Assembly (NCBI GenBank): GCA_045576175.1
Contig: JAZNFW010000133.1
Location: 1 to 44,863 of the forward strand
Source of the DNA: RGIG8748 sp045576175
GTDB taxonomy: Bacteria; Bacillota; Clostridia; UMGS1810
DNA: 44,863 nt
Reading direction: 5' to 3'
Part shown: in pieces, positions 13,692-21,851 of the stretch
Layout of the letters: each line of letters begins with the position of its first letter
How positions within the stretch are numbered: the first letter of the stretch is position 1
The notes under the pieces: generated by a model
What the model was told of the DNA's origin: nothing
The model's database searches: none
Seen by the model: only the letters and a program-made list of their open reading frames with translations
Made by a program: the position numbers and the translations under genes

Positions 13692-15995
13692 TTATTTATT
13701 ATCGTTGTTTCGTATTTCAACTCTGCGTATTTTTCCGCTTATTGTCTTAGGAAGCTCATCCACAAAATCTACAATTCTGGGATATTTGTAGGGTGCTGTG
13801 TGGGTTTTTACATAAGTCTGGATTTCCTTTTTAAGTTCATCCGTCTTTTCCTTGCCCTTAACAAGCACGATTGTTGCCTTTACAATCTGTCCGCGGATTT
13901 CGTCGGGAACGGCAGTTATTGCACATTCGAGTACATAGGGAAGTTCCATTATTACATTTTCTATTTCAAAGGGTCCTATGCGGTATCCGGAGGATTTAAT
14001 TACATCATCTATTCTTCCTACATACCAATAGTAGCCCTCTTCGTCCTTCCACGCAAGGTCACCTGTGTGATACATTCCGTCGTGCCAAGCCTTAGTGGTG
14101 CTCTCGTCGTCAAGATAGTATTCACTAAAGAGACCGCAGGGATTGCCCTTGTGGGTACGGACAACTATTTCGCCCGTTTCACCAATATCCACACTCTCGC
14201 CCTTGTCATTTACAATATCTATATCGTACATGGGGCTTGGTTTACCCATAGAGCCGGGCTTTGCCTTCATACCGCGGAGTGTACCAACAGTTAGAGTTGT
14301 CTCCGTCTGGCCAAAGCCTTCCATAAGGTTTAATCCTGTTGCCTCTTTCCATCTTTCAAAAACCTCGGGATTGAGTGCTTCGCCCGCAGTTGTGGAATAC
14401 TCTATGGAAGAAAGGTCGTATTTTGACAAATCCTCTTTTATAAAGAATCTGTACATTGTAGGCGGAGCACAGAAGGTTGTGATGTTGTACTTTTTAAACA
14501 TCGGGAGGATGTCCTCTGCACTGAATTTATCGAAATCATATACAAAAATTCCTGCTTCGCACAGCCACTGACCGTATATCTTTCCCCAGAGGGCTTTGCC
14601 CCAGCCTGTGTCGGATATTGTAAAGTGAATTCCGTCGGGATTTACATTGTGCCAGTATTTAGCGGTGATAAAGTGTCCCAAAGGATATTTGTGGTTATGG
14701 GCAACTATCTTGGGGTAGCCTGTTGTACCCGAAGAAAAGAGCATAAGCATATGGTCATCTCCGCAGGCAGAGTCAGCTTTTCTCTCGTACACATCGGAGA
14801 ACTTATACATTTCTTTATCAAAGCTATGCCAGCCCTCTAAAGTGCCGTGGCTCATTATCTTAACCTCAACACTTGGGCATCTTACTGATGCAAGATCTGC
14901 CTGATGTGCTGTGTCGCCATCGCCTGTGCAGACTATTGCTTTAACCTTTGCGGCGTTGAATCTGTACTCAAAATCGTGCTCAACAAGAAGGTTTGTGGCA
15001 GGTATTGCCACAGCACCGATTTTGTGCAGTGCAAGAATGGAGAACCAGAACTCATAGTGACGCTTTAAAACGAGCATTACCTTGTCGCCCTTTTTGATGC
15101 CGAGGCTCTCAAAGTAGTTGGCGGTCATATTTGAGTATTTTTTAAGCTCGCCAAATGTAAACTTGCGGTCTGTTTTGTCGTTTGCTACATATATCATAGC
15201 GGTCTTGTCGGGACATTTTTCTGCAAGAGCATCCAGACAGTCAAAGGCAAAGTTAAATTTGTCCTCATTTTTAAAGCTTATTGCCTTAAGGCGCTTCTTT
15301 TCGTCTTTTTCGGTAATAACAAAGTTTTTATAAACCGCTGTCTTTGGCTGGTCGGCACGGTTTGTTTGTCTTGCAAGGTCAAAATTAGCTTCCGATTTTT
15401 CATCGCCGTGCATTACCATAGCATAGATTTCGGCAGCAAGTCCGTCCAGTGCCACAAGTGCGTGAGGCACAGTACTGTTGTAGTATATTGTGTCTCCCTC
15501 GCTTAGTATCTCTTCGTTATCGCCTATTATGGCTTTGAGCTTTCCCTTTATTACGATATCAAATTCCTGACCGCTGTGTGTGGCAAAGTGGGGGTTTTTC
15601 AAATCCTCTTCCGAATACGGAATGGTAACCCTAAAAGGCTCTGCCAATTTGTTTTTGAACATAGCAGCAAGGTTTTTGTATGTATACCCTTCTGTTCTTG
15701 TAATGGGAAGTCCCTCACCCTTTCTTGTGAGTTCATAGCCCGAAAGCGTGGGACTTGAGCCTTTTAAAAGGTCAGTGGGGTCAACGCCAAAAGCCTTGGC
15801 ACATTTGTAGATAAAGGTAAAATTGAAGTCCTTTTTTCCGCTTTCAAATTCTCTGTAGTTTTCCACACTAAGTCCGGTCTTTTTAGCCATATCTTCGTAG
15901 GAAAGAGAAAGAAGCTCTCTTGTTTCCTTAATACGAAGTGCAACCTCCATAAGCTGCTGCATTTCTTCAGCTTTTTCAAATACTTCGCCGTTCAT
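13692..15995 (-). CDS. XRE-cupin regulator fused to an AMP-forming acyl-CoA synthetase
   Basis: This 767-residue protein has three parts. Residues ~18-79 form an XRE helix-turn-helix (LRIKETRELLSLSYEDMAKKTGL split). Residues ~119-194 form a cupin barrel. Residues ~240-767 form a complete adenylate-forming acyl-CoA synthetase: P-loop LFSSGTTGYPK (419-429), GFGQTE, the YHTGDLAW and GRIDDVIKSSGYRIGPFEIE hinge region in pieces, and the C-terminal lysine in KTISGKIRR. XRE-cupin proteins are usually separate regulators that bind a small ligand in the cupin. Here sensor, DNA-binding domain and enzyme share one chain. The ATG has AAAGGAGG 8 nt upstream; the longer frame would be read from the T-box terminator. 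The substrate is not fixed by sequence. Control by an Ile-type T-box suggests a branched-chain acid such as 2-methylbutyrate. Confidence 0.9.
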   Translation of the reverse strand: MNGEVFEKAEEMQQLMEVALRIKETRELLSLSYEDMAKKTGLSVENYREFESGKKDFNFTFIYKCAKAFGVDPTDLLKGSSPTLSGYELTRKGEGLPITRTEGYTYKNLAAMFKNKLAEPFRVTIPYSEEDLKNPHFATHSGQEFDIVIKGKLKAIIGDNEEILSEGDTIYYNSTVPHALVALDGLAAEIYAMVMHGDEKSEANFDLARQTNRADQPKTAVYKNFVITEKDEKKRLKAISFKNEDKFNFAFDCLDALAEKCPDKTAMIYVANDKTDRKFTFGELKKYSNMTANYFESLGIKKGDKVMLVLKRHYEFWFSILALHKIGAVAIPATNLLVEHDFEYRFNAAKVKAIVCTGDGDTAHQADLASVRCPSVEVKIMSHGTLEGWHSFDKEMYKFSDVYERKADSACGDDHMLMLFSSGTTGYPKIVAHNHKYPLGHFITAKYWHNVNPDGIHFTISDTGWGKALWGKIYGQWLCEAGIFVYDFDKFSAEDILPMFKKYNITTFCAPPTMYRFFIKEDLSKYDLSSIEYSTTAGEALNPEVFERWKEATGLNLMEGFGQTETTLTVGTLRGMKAKPGSMGKPSPMYDIDIVNDKGESVDIGETGEIVVRTHKGNPCGLFSEYYLDDESTTKAWHDGMYHTGDLAWKDEEGYYWYVGRIDDVIKSSGYRIGPFEIENVIMELPYVLECAITAVPDEIRGQIVKATIVLVKGKEKTDELKKEIQTYVKTHTAPYKYPRIVDFVDELPKTISGKIRRVEIRNNDNK

Positions 15996-16039
15996 ACTAC
16001 CATCCTCCTTTGGTAATTTTTGGGGCGGCATTTTATAAA

Positions 16040-16323
16040 ATAAAAAATTCCGCCTCAAAGTATCCTTTGAGACGGAATATCATTTCCGCGGTACCACTCA
16101 AATTGCACAAATTTTACCTTGTGCCGCTCACAGACTCTAACAAGCCTTATGCACTAACGCAGCATTTCTCGGGATGCGCCTACCTGCCAATAAAGCACTC
16201 GGACATCCGGCTCGGAAGTGATGGGCCACTGGAAAGCTCAGCCATTGGCTCGCAGCACCCGCCAACTCTCTTTAGACCTTGCAATCCGACCGTCTTCGTC
16301 ACAGCCTTTTATTATTAAACTAT
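16040..16323 (-). ncRNA. T-box leader, specifier AUC (isoleucine)
   Basis: This is a full T-box riboswitch, which senses uncharged tRNA. The antiterminator motif GAGTGGTACCGCGG (16086-16099) is exact. Stem I has the AGAGAG-TTGGCGGGTGC distal loop region (near 16250-16270) and the K-turn at the base. A terminator stem of 14 bp (16047-16060 with 16065-16078) is followed by TTTTTT. Near the base of stem I, 5' GAAG pairs with 3' CTTC and GGTC with GGCC, leaving C-AUC-A as the specifier side, at the same distance from the K-turn as GGC-A in B. subtilis glyQS. The specifier is therefore AUC at 16220-16222. UUC (Phe) just after it is the less likely alternative because it is followed by C. Confidence 0.92.
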
Positions 16324-16329
16324 GGGATG

Positions 16330-16359
16330 ATTTTAGCACAAAAAAATAGGTGTTGTCAA
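16330..16359 (-). promoter_or_regulatory. Promoter of the T-box leader
   Basis: Leftward TTGACA (16354-16359), 18-bp spacer and TAAAAT (16330-16335). It lies just past the metal ATPase gene, so the T-box transcript is independent of it. Confidence 0.75.
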
Positions 16360-16374
16360 TAGTTTTTTTAAAAA

Positions 16375-18258
16375 TTAATCACGGGTAGCTTTGAGTGCCC
16401 TCATAGAATTTAAAACTGCAATTACCATTACTCCCACATCGGCAAAAATGCCAAGTCGCATATCGGCAATTCCCACAGAAGCCAGAGCGAGACACGAAAA
16501 CTTTATAAAAAGAGAAAATACTATGTTCTGCCTTACTATGTTCATACACTTTCGTGCTATACAAATTGCCTTTACTATCTTTTTGGGGTCGTCGTCCATA
16601 ATGACGATGTCTGCCGCCTCTATTGCAGAGTCAGAACCGAGCGCTCCCATAGCAATTCCCACATCGCTGCGGGCGAGGACCGGTGCATCATTTATGCCAT
16701 CCCCTGCATATACAGTTGTCTTGTTTTTGGGGGTACTTTTCATTATCTTCTCAAGTGCCTCTACCTTGCCCGAGGGTAGTAGCTCGGAGATGACAGTATC
16801 TATACCCAATTTTTTTGCAATTTCCTCTGCAGTTTTTCTGTTGTCGCCCGTAAGCATAGCGGTTTTCTTTATGCCAAGCTTTGAAAGGGCGGATACCATA
16901 GAAATGGCATTTTCTTTTATTTCGTCAGCTATTAATATATATCCTGCGTACTCACCGCCTATTGCCACATGGACGGCTGCAAGTGATGGTGAAATGTCAG
17001 GAATTTCAATTCCTAGTTTTTCCATAAGTTTTGCATTTCCCACCGCACAGGGTGTTTCGTCTACCACAGCCGTAACACCCATACCGCCGTGTTCCTCTAT
17101 GATTTTAACATTTGATATATCGCCTTTTTTGGAATATGCTTTTAGAATGCTCACGGCTATGGGATGTGTGGAGCTAAATTCCGCCATAGATGCAAAATAC
17201 ATAAGGCGGTCTTTATCGGTATTATACGGCACTGTGTCTTTTACTGCAAATTCACCCTTGGTGAGAGTTCCTGTTTTATCAAAAGCTACAGAGCCTACTC
17301 TGGACAAGCTCTCTATGTAGTTTGAGCCTTTTATGAGAATTCCCTCACGGCTTGCACCGCCTATTGATGCAAAAAAGCTTAAGGGAATACTTATAACAAG
17401 AGCACACGGACAGCTTATTACAAGGAATGTAAGCGCCCTGTAGAGCCACACAGACCACGGTGCTACACCCATAAATACCCACATAAAAAGCGGCGGAAAT
17501 ACTGCCAGACAAAGTGCGAGAATACACACAGTGGGTGTATATACCATACTGAATTTAGAAATAAATTTTTCCGCTCTGGACTTTCTGCCTGACGCATTTT
17601 CCACAAGCTCAAGAATTTTGGATACAGTTGAATCTTCAAACCTTTTTGTTGTGCGGATTTTTAGGGCAGAGCCAATATTGATGCATCCGCTTAAGGCTTC
17701 GTCCCCCGCCTTTACCCATACAGGCATAGCCTCGCCTGTGAGTGCTTTTGTATCGAGTGAGGACTCTCCCTCTTCCACTACGCCGTCTATTGCTATTTTT
17801 TCGCCGGGTTTAACAGTTATTACCGTTCCGATTTCTATAGTGGAAGCTTCCGCACACACAAGTGAGCCGTCCTTTTCTATGTGCACACTGTCGGGACGGA
17901 TATCCATAAGACTTGCAATATTTTTACGGCTTTTGCCCACTGCACAGCTTTGAAAAAGCTCTCCCGTCTGGTAAAAAAGCATAACCGCAACGGCTTCGTT
18001 GTAGTCGCCGCTACCCGAATAAACTGCAAGTCCAAAAGCTCCCACTGTGGCTATTGCCATAAGAAAGTTTTCGTCAAACACTCTTCCGTTTATAATGCCC
18101 CTTAGAGCTTTTCTTAATATATCGTAGCCTATTACAAGATATGTAAGAAGAAAAAGGGCAAATCTCAAAACGCCGTATGTTTTTACTATATTAAGTACAA
18201 TTGTAAGACAAAGGCTTATTATTATCCTTGTAAGAATCTTCTTTTGCTTGCGATTCAT
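16375..18258 (-). CDS. P1B-type heavy-metal transporting ATPase (Zn/Cd/Pb class)
   Basis: This ATP-driven metal exporter has 627 residues. It has the CPC metal site in SCPCALVIS (283-285), the phosphorylated Asp in DKTGTLT (D327), the actuator LTGEAMP (~173), the HP signature STHPIAVS, the hinge GDGINDAP, and a DVGVM motif in the last helices, which marks the Zn/Cd/Pb group (P1B-2) rather than Cu. The N-terminus has no metal-binding HMA domain; that domain is encoded as a separate protein just upstream, overlapping by 4 nt. A divergent ArsR-AraC regulator lies next to it. Zn or Cd efflux is the most likely role. The subclass is based on motifs only. Confidence 0.93.
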   Translation of the reverse strand: MNRKQKKILTRIIISLCLTIVLNIVKTYGVLRFALFLLTYLVIGYDILRKALRGIINGRVFDENFLMAIATVGAFGLAVYSGSGDYNEAVAVMLFYQTGELFQSCAVGKSRKNIASLMDIRPDSVHIEKDGSLVCAEASTIEIGTVITVKPGEKIAIDGVVEEGESSLDTKALTGEAMPVWVKAGDEALSGCINIGSALKIRTTKRFEDSTVSKILELVENASGRKSRAEKFISKFSMVYTPTVCILALCLAVFPPLFMWVFMGVAPWSVWLYRALTFLVISCPCALVISIPLSFFASIGGASREGILIKGSNYIESLSRVGSVAFDKTGTLTKGEFAVKDTVPYNTDKDRLMYFASMAEFSSTHPIAVSILKAYSKKGDISNVKIIEEHGGMGVTAVVDETPCAVGNAKLMEKLGIEIPDISPSLAAVHVAIGGEYAGYILIADEIKENAISMVSALSKLGIKKTAMLTGDNRKTAEEIAKKLGIDTVISELLPSGKVEALEKIMKSTPKNKTTVYAGDGINDAPVLARSDVGIAMGALGSDSAIEAADIVIMDDDPKKIVKAICIARKCMNIVRQNIVFSLFIKFSCLALASVGIADMRLGIFADVGVMVIAVLNSMRALKATRD

Positions 18259-18482
18259 AGTGCCTCCGCATAAATTTCAAAATCGGATTCTACCTTTGTG
18301 CACGCCTTTAAGATAGCTTTTACAACCTTGTCTTCGTTTGCACCGTCTTCGAATACTACTGTCATCTTCTGCATCATAAAGTTTATTCTTACATCGCAAA
18401 CTCCATCGACTTTTTTTGCAGCCTGCTCACAGAGATTGGCGCAAGAAGCACAATCCACTTCTATTTTGTATGTCTTTTCCAT
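18255..18482 (-). CDS. Stand-alone HMA (heavy-metal-associated) domain protein
   Basis: This 75-residue ferredoxin-like metal chaperone fold has the metal site DCASCANLCEQAAKKVDGV in the usual first loop (CxxC at ~11-14). In many P1B ATPases this unit is the N-terminal domain; here it is a free protein whose stop overlaps the ATPase start (ATGA). It may deliver metal to the ATPase or act as a detached regulatory domain. GAGGTG lies 5 nt before the ATG. It is first in the leftward metal operon. Confidence 0.9.
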   Translation of the reverse strand: MEKTYKIEVDCASCANLCEQAAKKVDGVCDVRINFMMQKMTVVFEDGANEDKVVKAILKACTKVESDFEIYAEAL

Positions 18483-18506
18483 AAAAGCACCTCTTTTTTA
18501 ATTTTT

Positions 18507-18528
18507 CGATTAAACACTTGTTTAATCG
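18507..18528. promoter_or_regulatory. 10-2-10 palindrome between the metal operon and its regulator
   Basis: CGATTAAACA-CT-TGTTTAATCG is a perfect inverted repeat with a 2-nt centre, the form of ArsR/SmtB family operators. It overlaps the -35 box of the rightward regulator promoter (TTGTTT 18518-18523, 17 bp, TATAAT 18541-18546) and lies 25 nt from the HMA gene start, so one bound protein could control both directions. Confidence 0.75.
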
Positions 18529-18623
18529 TTAGTCTTAATGTATAATAATTTATAGTAAAAGTCAAGAAGACCGAAAGGTATAGTTCCAAAAGGGACAAAT
18601 GTGCTTCCAAAAAGGAGAATTCT

Positions 18624-19322
18624 ATGAATACAATTTCTCTTCCTCACAACCACTCAAAAGACAAAAGCATCTCTCGCATTCATCTTAAGTTAAACCACGA
18701 GTTTTCTACATCGGCAGAGCTTTTTAGGATACTTGGCGACACCACAAGAATCCGCCTGTTCTGGATTTTGTGCCACGGCGAAGAATGTGTAACAAACCTT
18801 GCCTACCTTACAGGAGTGTCCAGCCCTGCGGTATCTCATCACATACGCTTTCTTAAAAAAGCCGGACTTGTAGAAAGCAGGCGAGACGGCAAAGAGGTAT
18901 ACTACAAATCGGCAGACAATAAGGTCTGCAGATATCTGCATCTTATGACAGAGGAAATTATGAACATAACCTGCCCCGAGACTAAAGACAAAGACGGTCT
19001 GTCGTCAAGACAGATAATAAGAAAAATCCACGACTACCTTTTGGAAAACTTAAGCGAGAGGATAACCATAGAGGAGATATCCAAAAAGTTTCACATAAAT
19101 CCTACCACACTCAAAAAAACATTTAAGGACGAATACCAAATGTCTGTTGCCGCACATATAAAACAGCACAGATTGGAAAAAGCCGCAAATCTTTTAATAA
19201 CAACGGATGACAGTATTTTTAAGATTGCAAAATCCGTAGGCTACGAAAGTCAGAGCAAATTCACCCAAGCATTTAAAGAGGTGTATGGAGTTCTTCCCAC
19301 TTCATACCGAAACTTAGAATAA
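18624..19322 (+). CDS. ArsR-AraC fusion transcription regulator (metal-responsive, predicted)
   Basis: This 232-residue protein has two DNA-binding modules. Residues ~24-100 form an ArsR-type winged helix (ELFRILGDTTRIRL, then SSPAVSHHIRFLKKAGLV and the wing REGKEVYY-like RDGKEVYYK). Residues ~130-232 form a complete AraC-type double helix-turn-helix (ISKKFHINPTTLKKTFK, IAKSVGYESQSKFTQAFK, GVLPTSYR). Cysteines in CHGEEC (~50-55) and VCRYLHL-ITC (~98-114), with nearby His residues, could bind metal, but not in a classic CadC or SmtB pattern. It is divergent from the HMA/ATPase operon and probably represses it via the palindrome between them. AGGAG lies 6 nt before the ATG. Confidence 0.85.
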   Translation: MNTISLPHNHSKDKSISRIHLKLNHEFSTSAELFRILGDTTRIRLFWILCHGEECVTNLAYLTGVSSPAVSHHIRFLKKAGLVESRRDGKEVYYKSADNKVCRYLHLMTEEIMNITCPETKDKDGLSSRQIIRKIHDYLLENLSERITIEEISKKFHINPTTLKKTFKDEYQMSVAAHIKQHRLEKAANLLITTDDSIFKIAKSVGYESQSKFTQAFKEVYGVLPTSYRNLE

Positions 19323-19326
19323 TTTT

Positions 19327-19388
19327 AAAAGGACTGTAAAATGGTAAAATACAAAGTAAGTTTTGTATATCATTTTACAGTCCCTTTT
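19327..19388. terminator. Bidirectional terminator between the ArsR-AraC gene and the feo operon
   Basis: AAAAGGACTGTAAAATG (19327-19343) pairs with 19371-19388 with one bulge, and an inner ATACAAA/TTTGTAT pairing extends the arm. T runs lie on both sides. Confidence 0.8.
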
Positions 19389-19389
19389 A

Positions 19390-19530
19390 TTAGTTGCATT
19401 TATTTTTGCTGCAGGAGTCGGCATACGGACACCCTATACACCTTTTGCCTTTTTTCTTTTGGCGATATATGTAGTAGAGAGCAAGAAAAACCACTGCAAG
19501 AACAATCAGAATTATTATAATATTTTCCAT
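19390..19530 (-). CDS. FeoB-associated Cys-rich membrane protein
   Basis: This 46-residue protein begins MENIIIILIVLAVVFLALYY, a single membrane helix, followed by basic residues and a short Cys-rich tail (CIGCPYADSCSKNKC, residues 31-45). The layout matches the small FeoB-associated Cys-rich proteins found after feoB in many Firmicutes. Its four cysteines could bind iron or tune FeoB. The ATG lies 10 nt past the feoB stop; the ribosome site is weak (AGGA at about 7 nt). It ends in the shared terminator. No protein of this size was easy to see without reading the intergenic gap. Confidence 0.85.
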   Translation of the reverse strand: MENIIIILIVLAVVFLALYYIYRQKKKGKRCIGCPYADSCSKNKCN

Positions 19531-19539
19531 ATCGGCATC

Positions 19540-21519
19540 CTACATCCTCACATTGTTTTGGCGGGGCTTTATACAAAGATATGTGATAATTGCAGCAATA
19601 GCACAAACTACTAAAAGTCCCGACAAAAATCCCTCACCCATATGTCCTGTGCTAAAAAGTGTACCTATCTGATACACAAAATATCCAAGGGTGTATCCTA
19701 CTCCAAGCTGGAGAGAAATTCCTCCAAGCAGCCACTTGGCACTCTTCATTTCGGAATTCATAGCACCCATAGCCGCAAAACAGGGCGGTGAAAAAAGATT
19801 GAACATAAGATACGAAAGTGCCGCCAGCTTTGTTATTGCAAACATCATACTTACATCTTGTCCCGCAGCCTCCATAGCAACAAAGGTGTCGGCATCAACA
19901 AGATTATTAAGACCTGCAAAGCACACAGCCAGAGTGCCCACAACATTTTCCTTGGCGATAAATCCTGTAAGTGCTGCCGCAGCAAGCTGCCACGAAACAA
20001 CGCCCACTATGGGATAGAGCACATACGCAAACGGTCTTGCAACTACAGAGAGTATGGAATCCTCTGCTACTGTCGCCACATCAAAGCCAAGGGTGAAAGT
20101 CTGCATCACCTGTACCGCAGTGTTGCAGATGAGGATGATTGTAGCAGCCTTTACTATGTAAGCCCAACCGCGTGAGCACATAGATGTAAAAGCTCTTAAA
20201 AAGCTTGGAATCTTGTATTCGGGAAGCTCCATTATAAAAAATGATTTCTTTTGCCTTGTGCCCGTAATCCTGTTTACAATAAGTGCACCCAAAAAGATGA
20301 TTACTATGCCCACAAAGTACATAAGAGGTCCTACCCAGGCAGAGCCGGGGAAAAATGCACCTGCAAAAAGTGCTATAACAGGTAGCTTTGCACCGCAGGG
20401 CATAAAGGGTGCCAAAAGTGCGGCAGCTCTTCGCTCACGCTCGGTGCGGATTGCACGACAAGCCATAACGCCCGGAACTGCACAGCCTGTGGCAATAACA
20501 AAGGGTATTACGGATTTTCCAGATAGTCCGACCTTTTTGAATATGGGGTCCAAAACTACCGACACTCGTGCCATATATCCGCAATCCTCTAGAAGAGCTA
20601 TGAAAAAATACATAACCATTACAAGAGGCAAAAATCCTATAACCGCAATTACACCGCCTATTACTCCGTCTATAAGAAGCGACGAAACAAGCGGGCTTGC
20701 CCCGGAGAAAAACTCTGCTAAATGCTGCTGTCCCATTTCCAGATATGCCACAAGAGAGTCCGAAATCCACACGCCCGGACCCGATTGCGAAAGCCAGAAC
20801 ACAAGATACATTACAACGGCAAATATAGGTATGCCAAGATATTTGTTTGTGAGGATTTCGTCTATCTTGTCCTGCGAATTTCTGCTATTTGAAAACACCT
20901 TTCTTTTCTCTACGGATTTTACAAGGGTGTTTACAAATTCAAATCTTTTTCTGTCGGCTTCTTCCACAGCTTTTTTGCTTTTTAAATTCACATTTGCGTC
21001 TACATACGGTGCTTTTTGCAGTGTGCCTCTGACGGACACCGCCGCATCTATAACCTCTTTTAGACCTTCGCCGTGTGTTGAAGCGGTATGTATAACCTTG
21101 CAGCCGAGCCTTTTTGAAAGGGCGGCGGCATCTATCTTTGTATCTTTCTTTTCGGTTACATCCGACTTATTTAAGGCAACCACCACGGGAATTCCAAGTT
21201 CCAGAAGCTGAGTGGTAAAAAAAAGACTTCGGCTAAGATTGGTAGCATCTACTATGTTTATTATTACATCGGGGTTTTCGTCTTTTACAAAAGAGCTTGT
21301 TATGCTCTCCTCCGAAGTAAAAGGACTCATAGAGTATGCACCCGGAAGGTCCACAGCCGTGATTTTAAGTCCCTTGGGGCAAAAGCTTTTTTTAACAGTA
21401 TTCTCTTTTTGTTCTACTGTAACACCCGCCCAGTTGCCAACCTTTTCGCTGCTTCCTGTGAGCGCATTGTACATAGTGGTCTTTCCGCTGTTTGGATTGC
21501 CTGTAAGTGCAATTCTCAT
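19540..21519 (-). CDS. feoB: Ferrous iron transporter B
   Basis: FeoB is the membrane permease for Fe(II), with a cytosolic G domain. GTPase motifs: GNPNSGKT (7-14), DLPGAYS (~57), NKSD (~117). The rest forms the two Gate regions, with the conserved cysteine segments GCAVPGVMACR and PFMPCGAKLPV. Length is 659 residues, on the short side of the family. The ATG has GGAGG 7 nt upstream. Two TTAG-N6-CTAA-type boxes lie between feoA and this gene, so it may have its own iron-sensing control as well as read-through from feoA. Confidence 0.96.
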   Translation of the reverse strand: MRIALTGNPNSGKTTMYNALTGSSEKVGNWAGVTVEQKENTVKKSFCPKGLKITAVDLPGAYSMSPFTSEESITSSFVKDENPDVIINIVDATNLSRSLFFTTQLLELGIPVVVALNKSDVTEKKDTKIDAAALSKRLGCKVIHTASTHGEGLKEVIDAAVSVRGTLQKAPYVDANVNLKSKKAVEEADRKRFEFVNTLVKSVEKRKVFSNSRNSQDKIDEILTNKYLGIPIFAVVMYLVFWLSQSGPGVWISDSLVAYLEMGQQHLAEFFSGASPLVSSLLIDGVIGGVIAVIGFLPLVMVMYFFIALLEDCGYMARVSVVLDPIFKKVGLSGKSVIPFVIATGCAVPGVMACRAIRTERERRAAALLAPFMPCGAKLPVIALFAGAFFPGSAWVGPLMYFVGIVIIFLGALIVNRITGTRQKKSFFIMELPEYKIPSFLRAFTSMCSRGWAYIVKAATIILICNTAVQVMQTFTLGFDVATVAEDSILSVVARPFAYVLYPIVGVVSWQLAAAALTGFIAKENVVGTLAVCFAGLNNLVDADTFVAMEAAGQDVSMMFAITKLAALSYLMFNLFSPPCFAAMGAMNSEMKSAKWLLGGISLQLGVGYTLGYFVYQIGTLFSTGHMGEGFLSGLLVVCAIAAIITYLCIKPRQNNVRM

Positions 21520-21534
21520 TTGATTTCCTCCTAG

Positions 21535-21570
21535 TTAGTGATGACTATGTTAATGGTTAGCCAAAACTAA
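21535..21570. promoter_or_regulatory. Two TTAG-N6-CTAA boxes upstream of feoB
   Basis: Box A is TTAG-TGATGA-CTAT (21535-21548, one mismatch). Box B is GGTTAG-CCAAAA-CTAACC (core 21557-21570). The box starts are 22 bp apart, two helical turns. They resemble the pair upstream of feoA and the DtxR/IdeR class of iron operators (inference). Confidence 0.6.
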
Positions 21571-21606
21571 CCTGACATTATAAAAATAAATCCGTCCCAT
21601 TTTTCT

Positions 21607-21822
21607 CTACGCTACCGAGATAGCCTGAGCCAAATCTCTGCTTATATTGTAGCGTCCGTCCTTTATCGACACGATGCAGCTTGTTCCAAGATTGGAAATA
21701 ACCGTAATCGGCTCACCCACATAGCATCCCAGCGAGAAGAGAAACGAATTGAGCTCCTCGTCATTAGTATTTATATCACAAATTATGTATTGTTTGCCAA
21801 CTTTAGCATTTGATAAATCCAT
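21607..21822 (-). CDS. feoA: FeoA family protein
   Basis: FeoA is a small SH3-like cytosolic protein needed for full FeoB transport. The 71 residues match the family: a central SLGCYVGEPITVISNLG turn and the C-terminal YNISRDLAQAISV, which resembles the C-terminal domain of DtxR regulators. The ribosome site is weak (AAAGG about 13 nt before the ATG). It is the first gene of the feo operon, preceded by two operator-like boxes and a promoter. Confidence 0.93.
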   Translation of the reverse strand: MDLSNAKVGKQYIICDINTNDEELNSFLFSLGCYVGEPITVISNLGTSCIVSIKDGRYNISRDLAQAISVA

Positions 21823-21851
21823 ATATGAGTGTCTGCCTTTCGTGAAATTGA

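Noticed and set aside
16220..16222. T-box specifier read as UUC (Phe), from the bases just after
   Set aside because: UUC would fall in the helix that pairs with GAAG and would be followed by C rather than a purine; AUC-A sits in the loop at the expected distance.
16391..17320. A 309-codon rightward ORF opposite the metal ATPase
   Set aside because: The leftward frame has every P-type ATPase motif; the antisense frame has none and no start signal.
20213..21211. A 332-codon rightward ORF opposite feoB
   Set aside because: feoB has all GTPase and gate motifs on the other strand; the antisense frame is Ser/Thr/Pro-rich, a usual mark of shadow frames.
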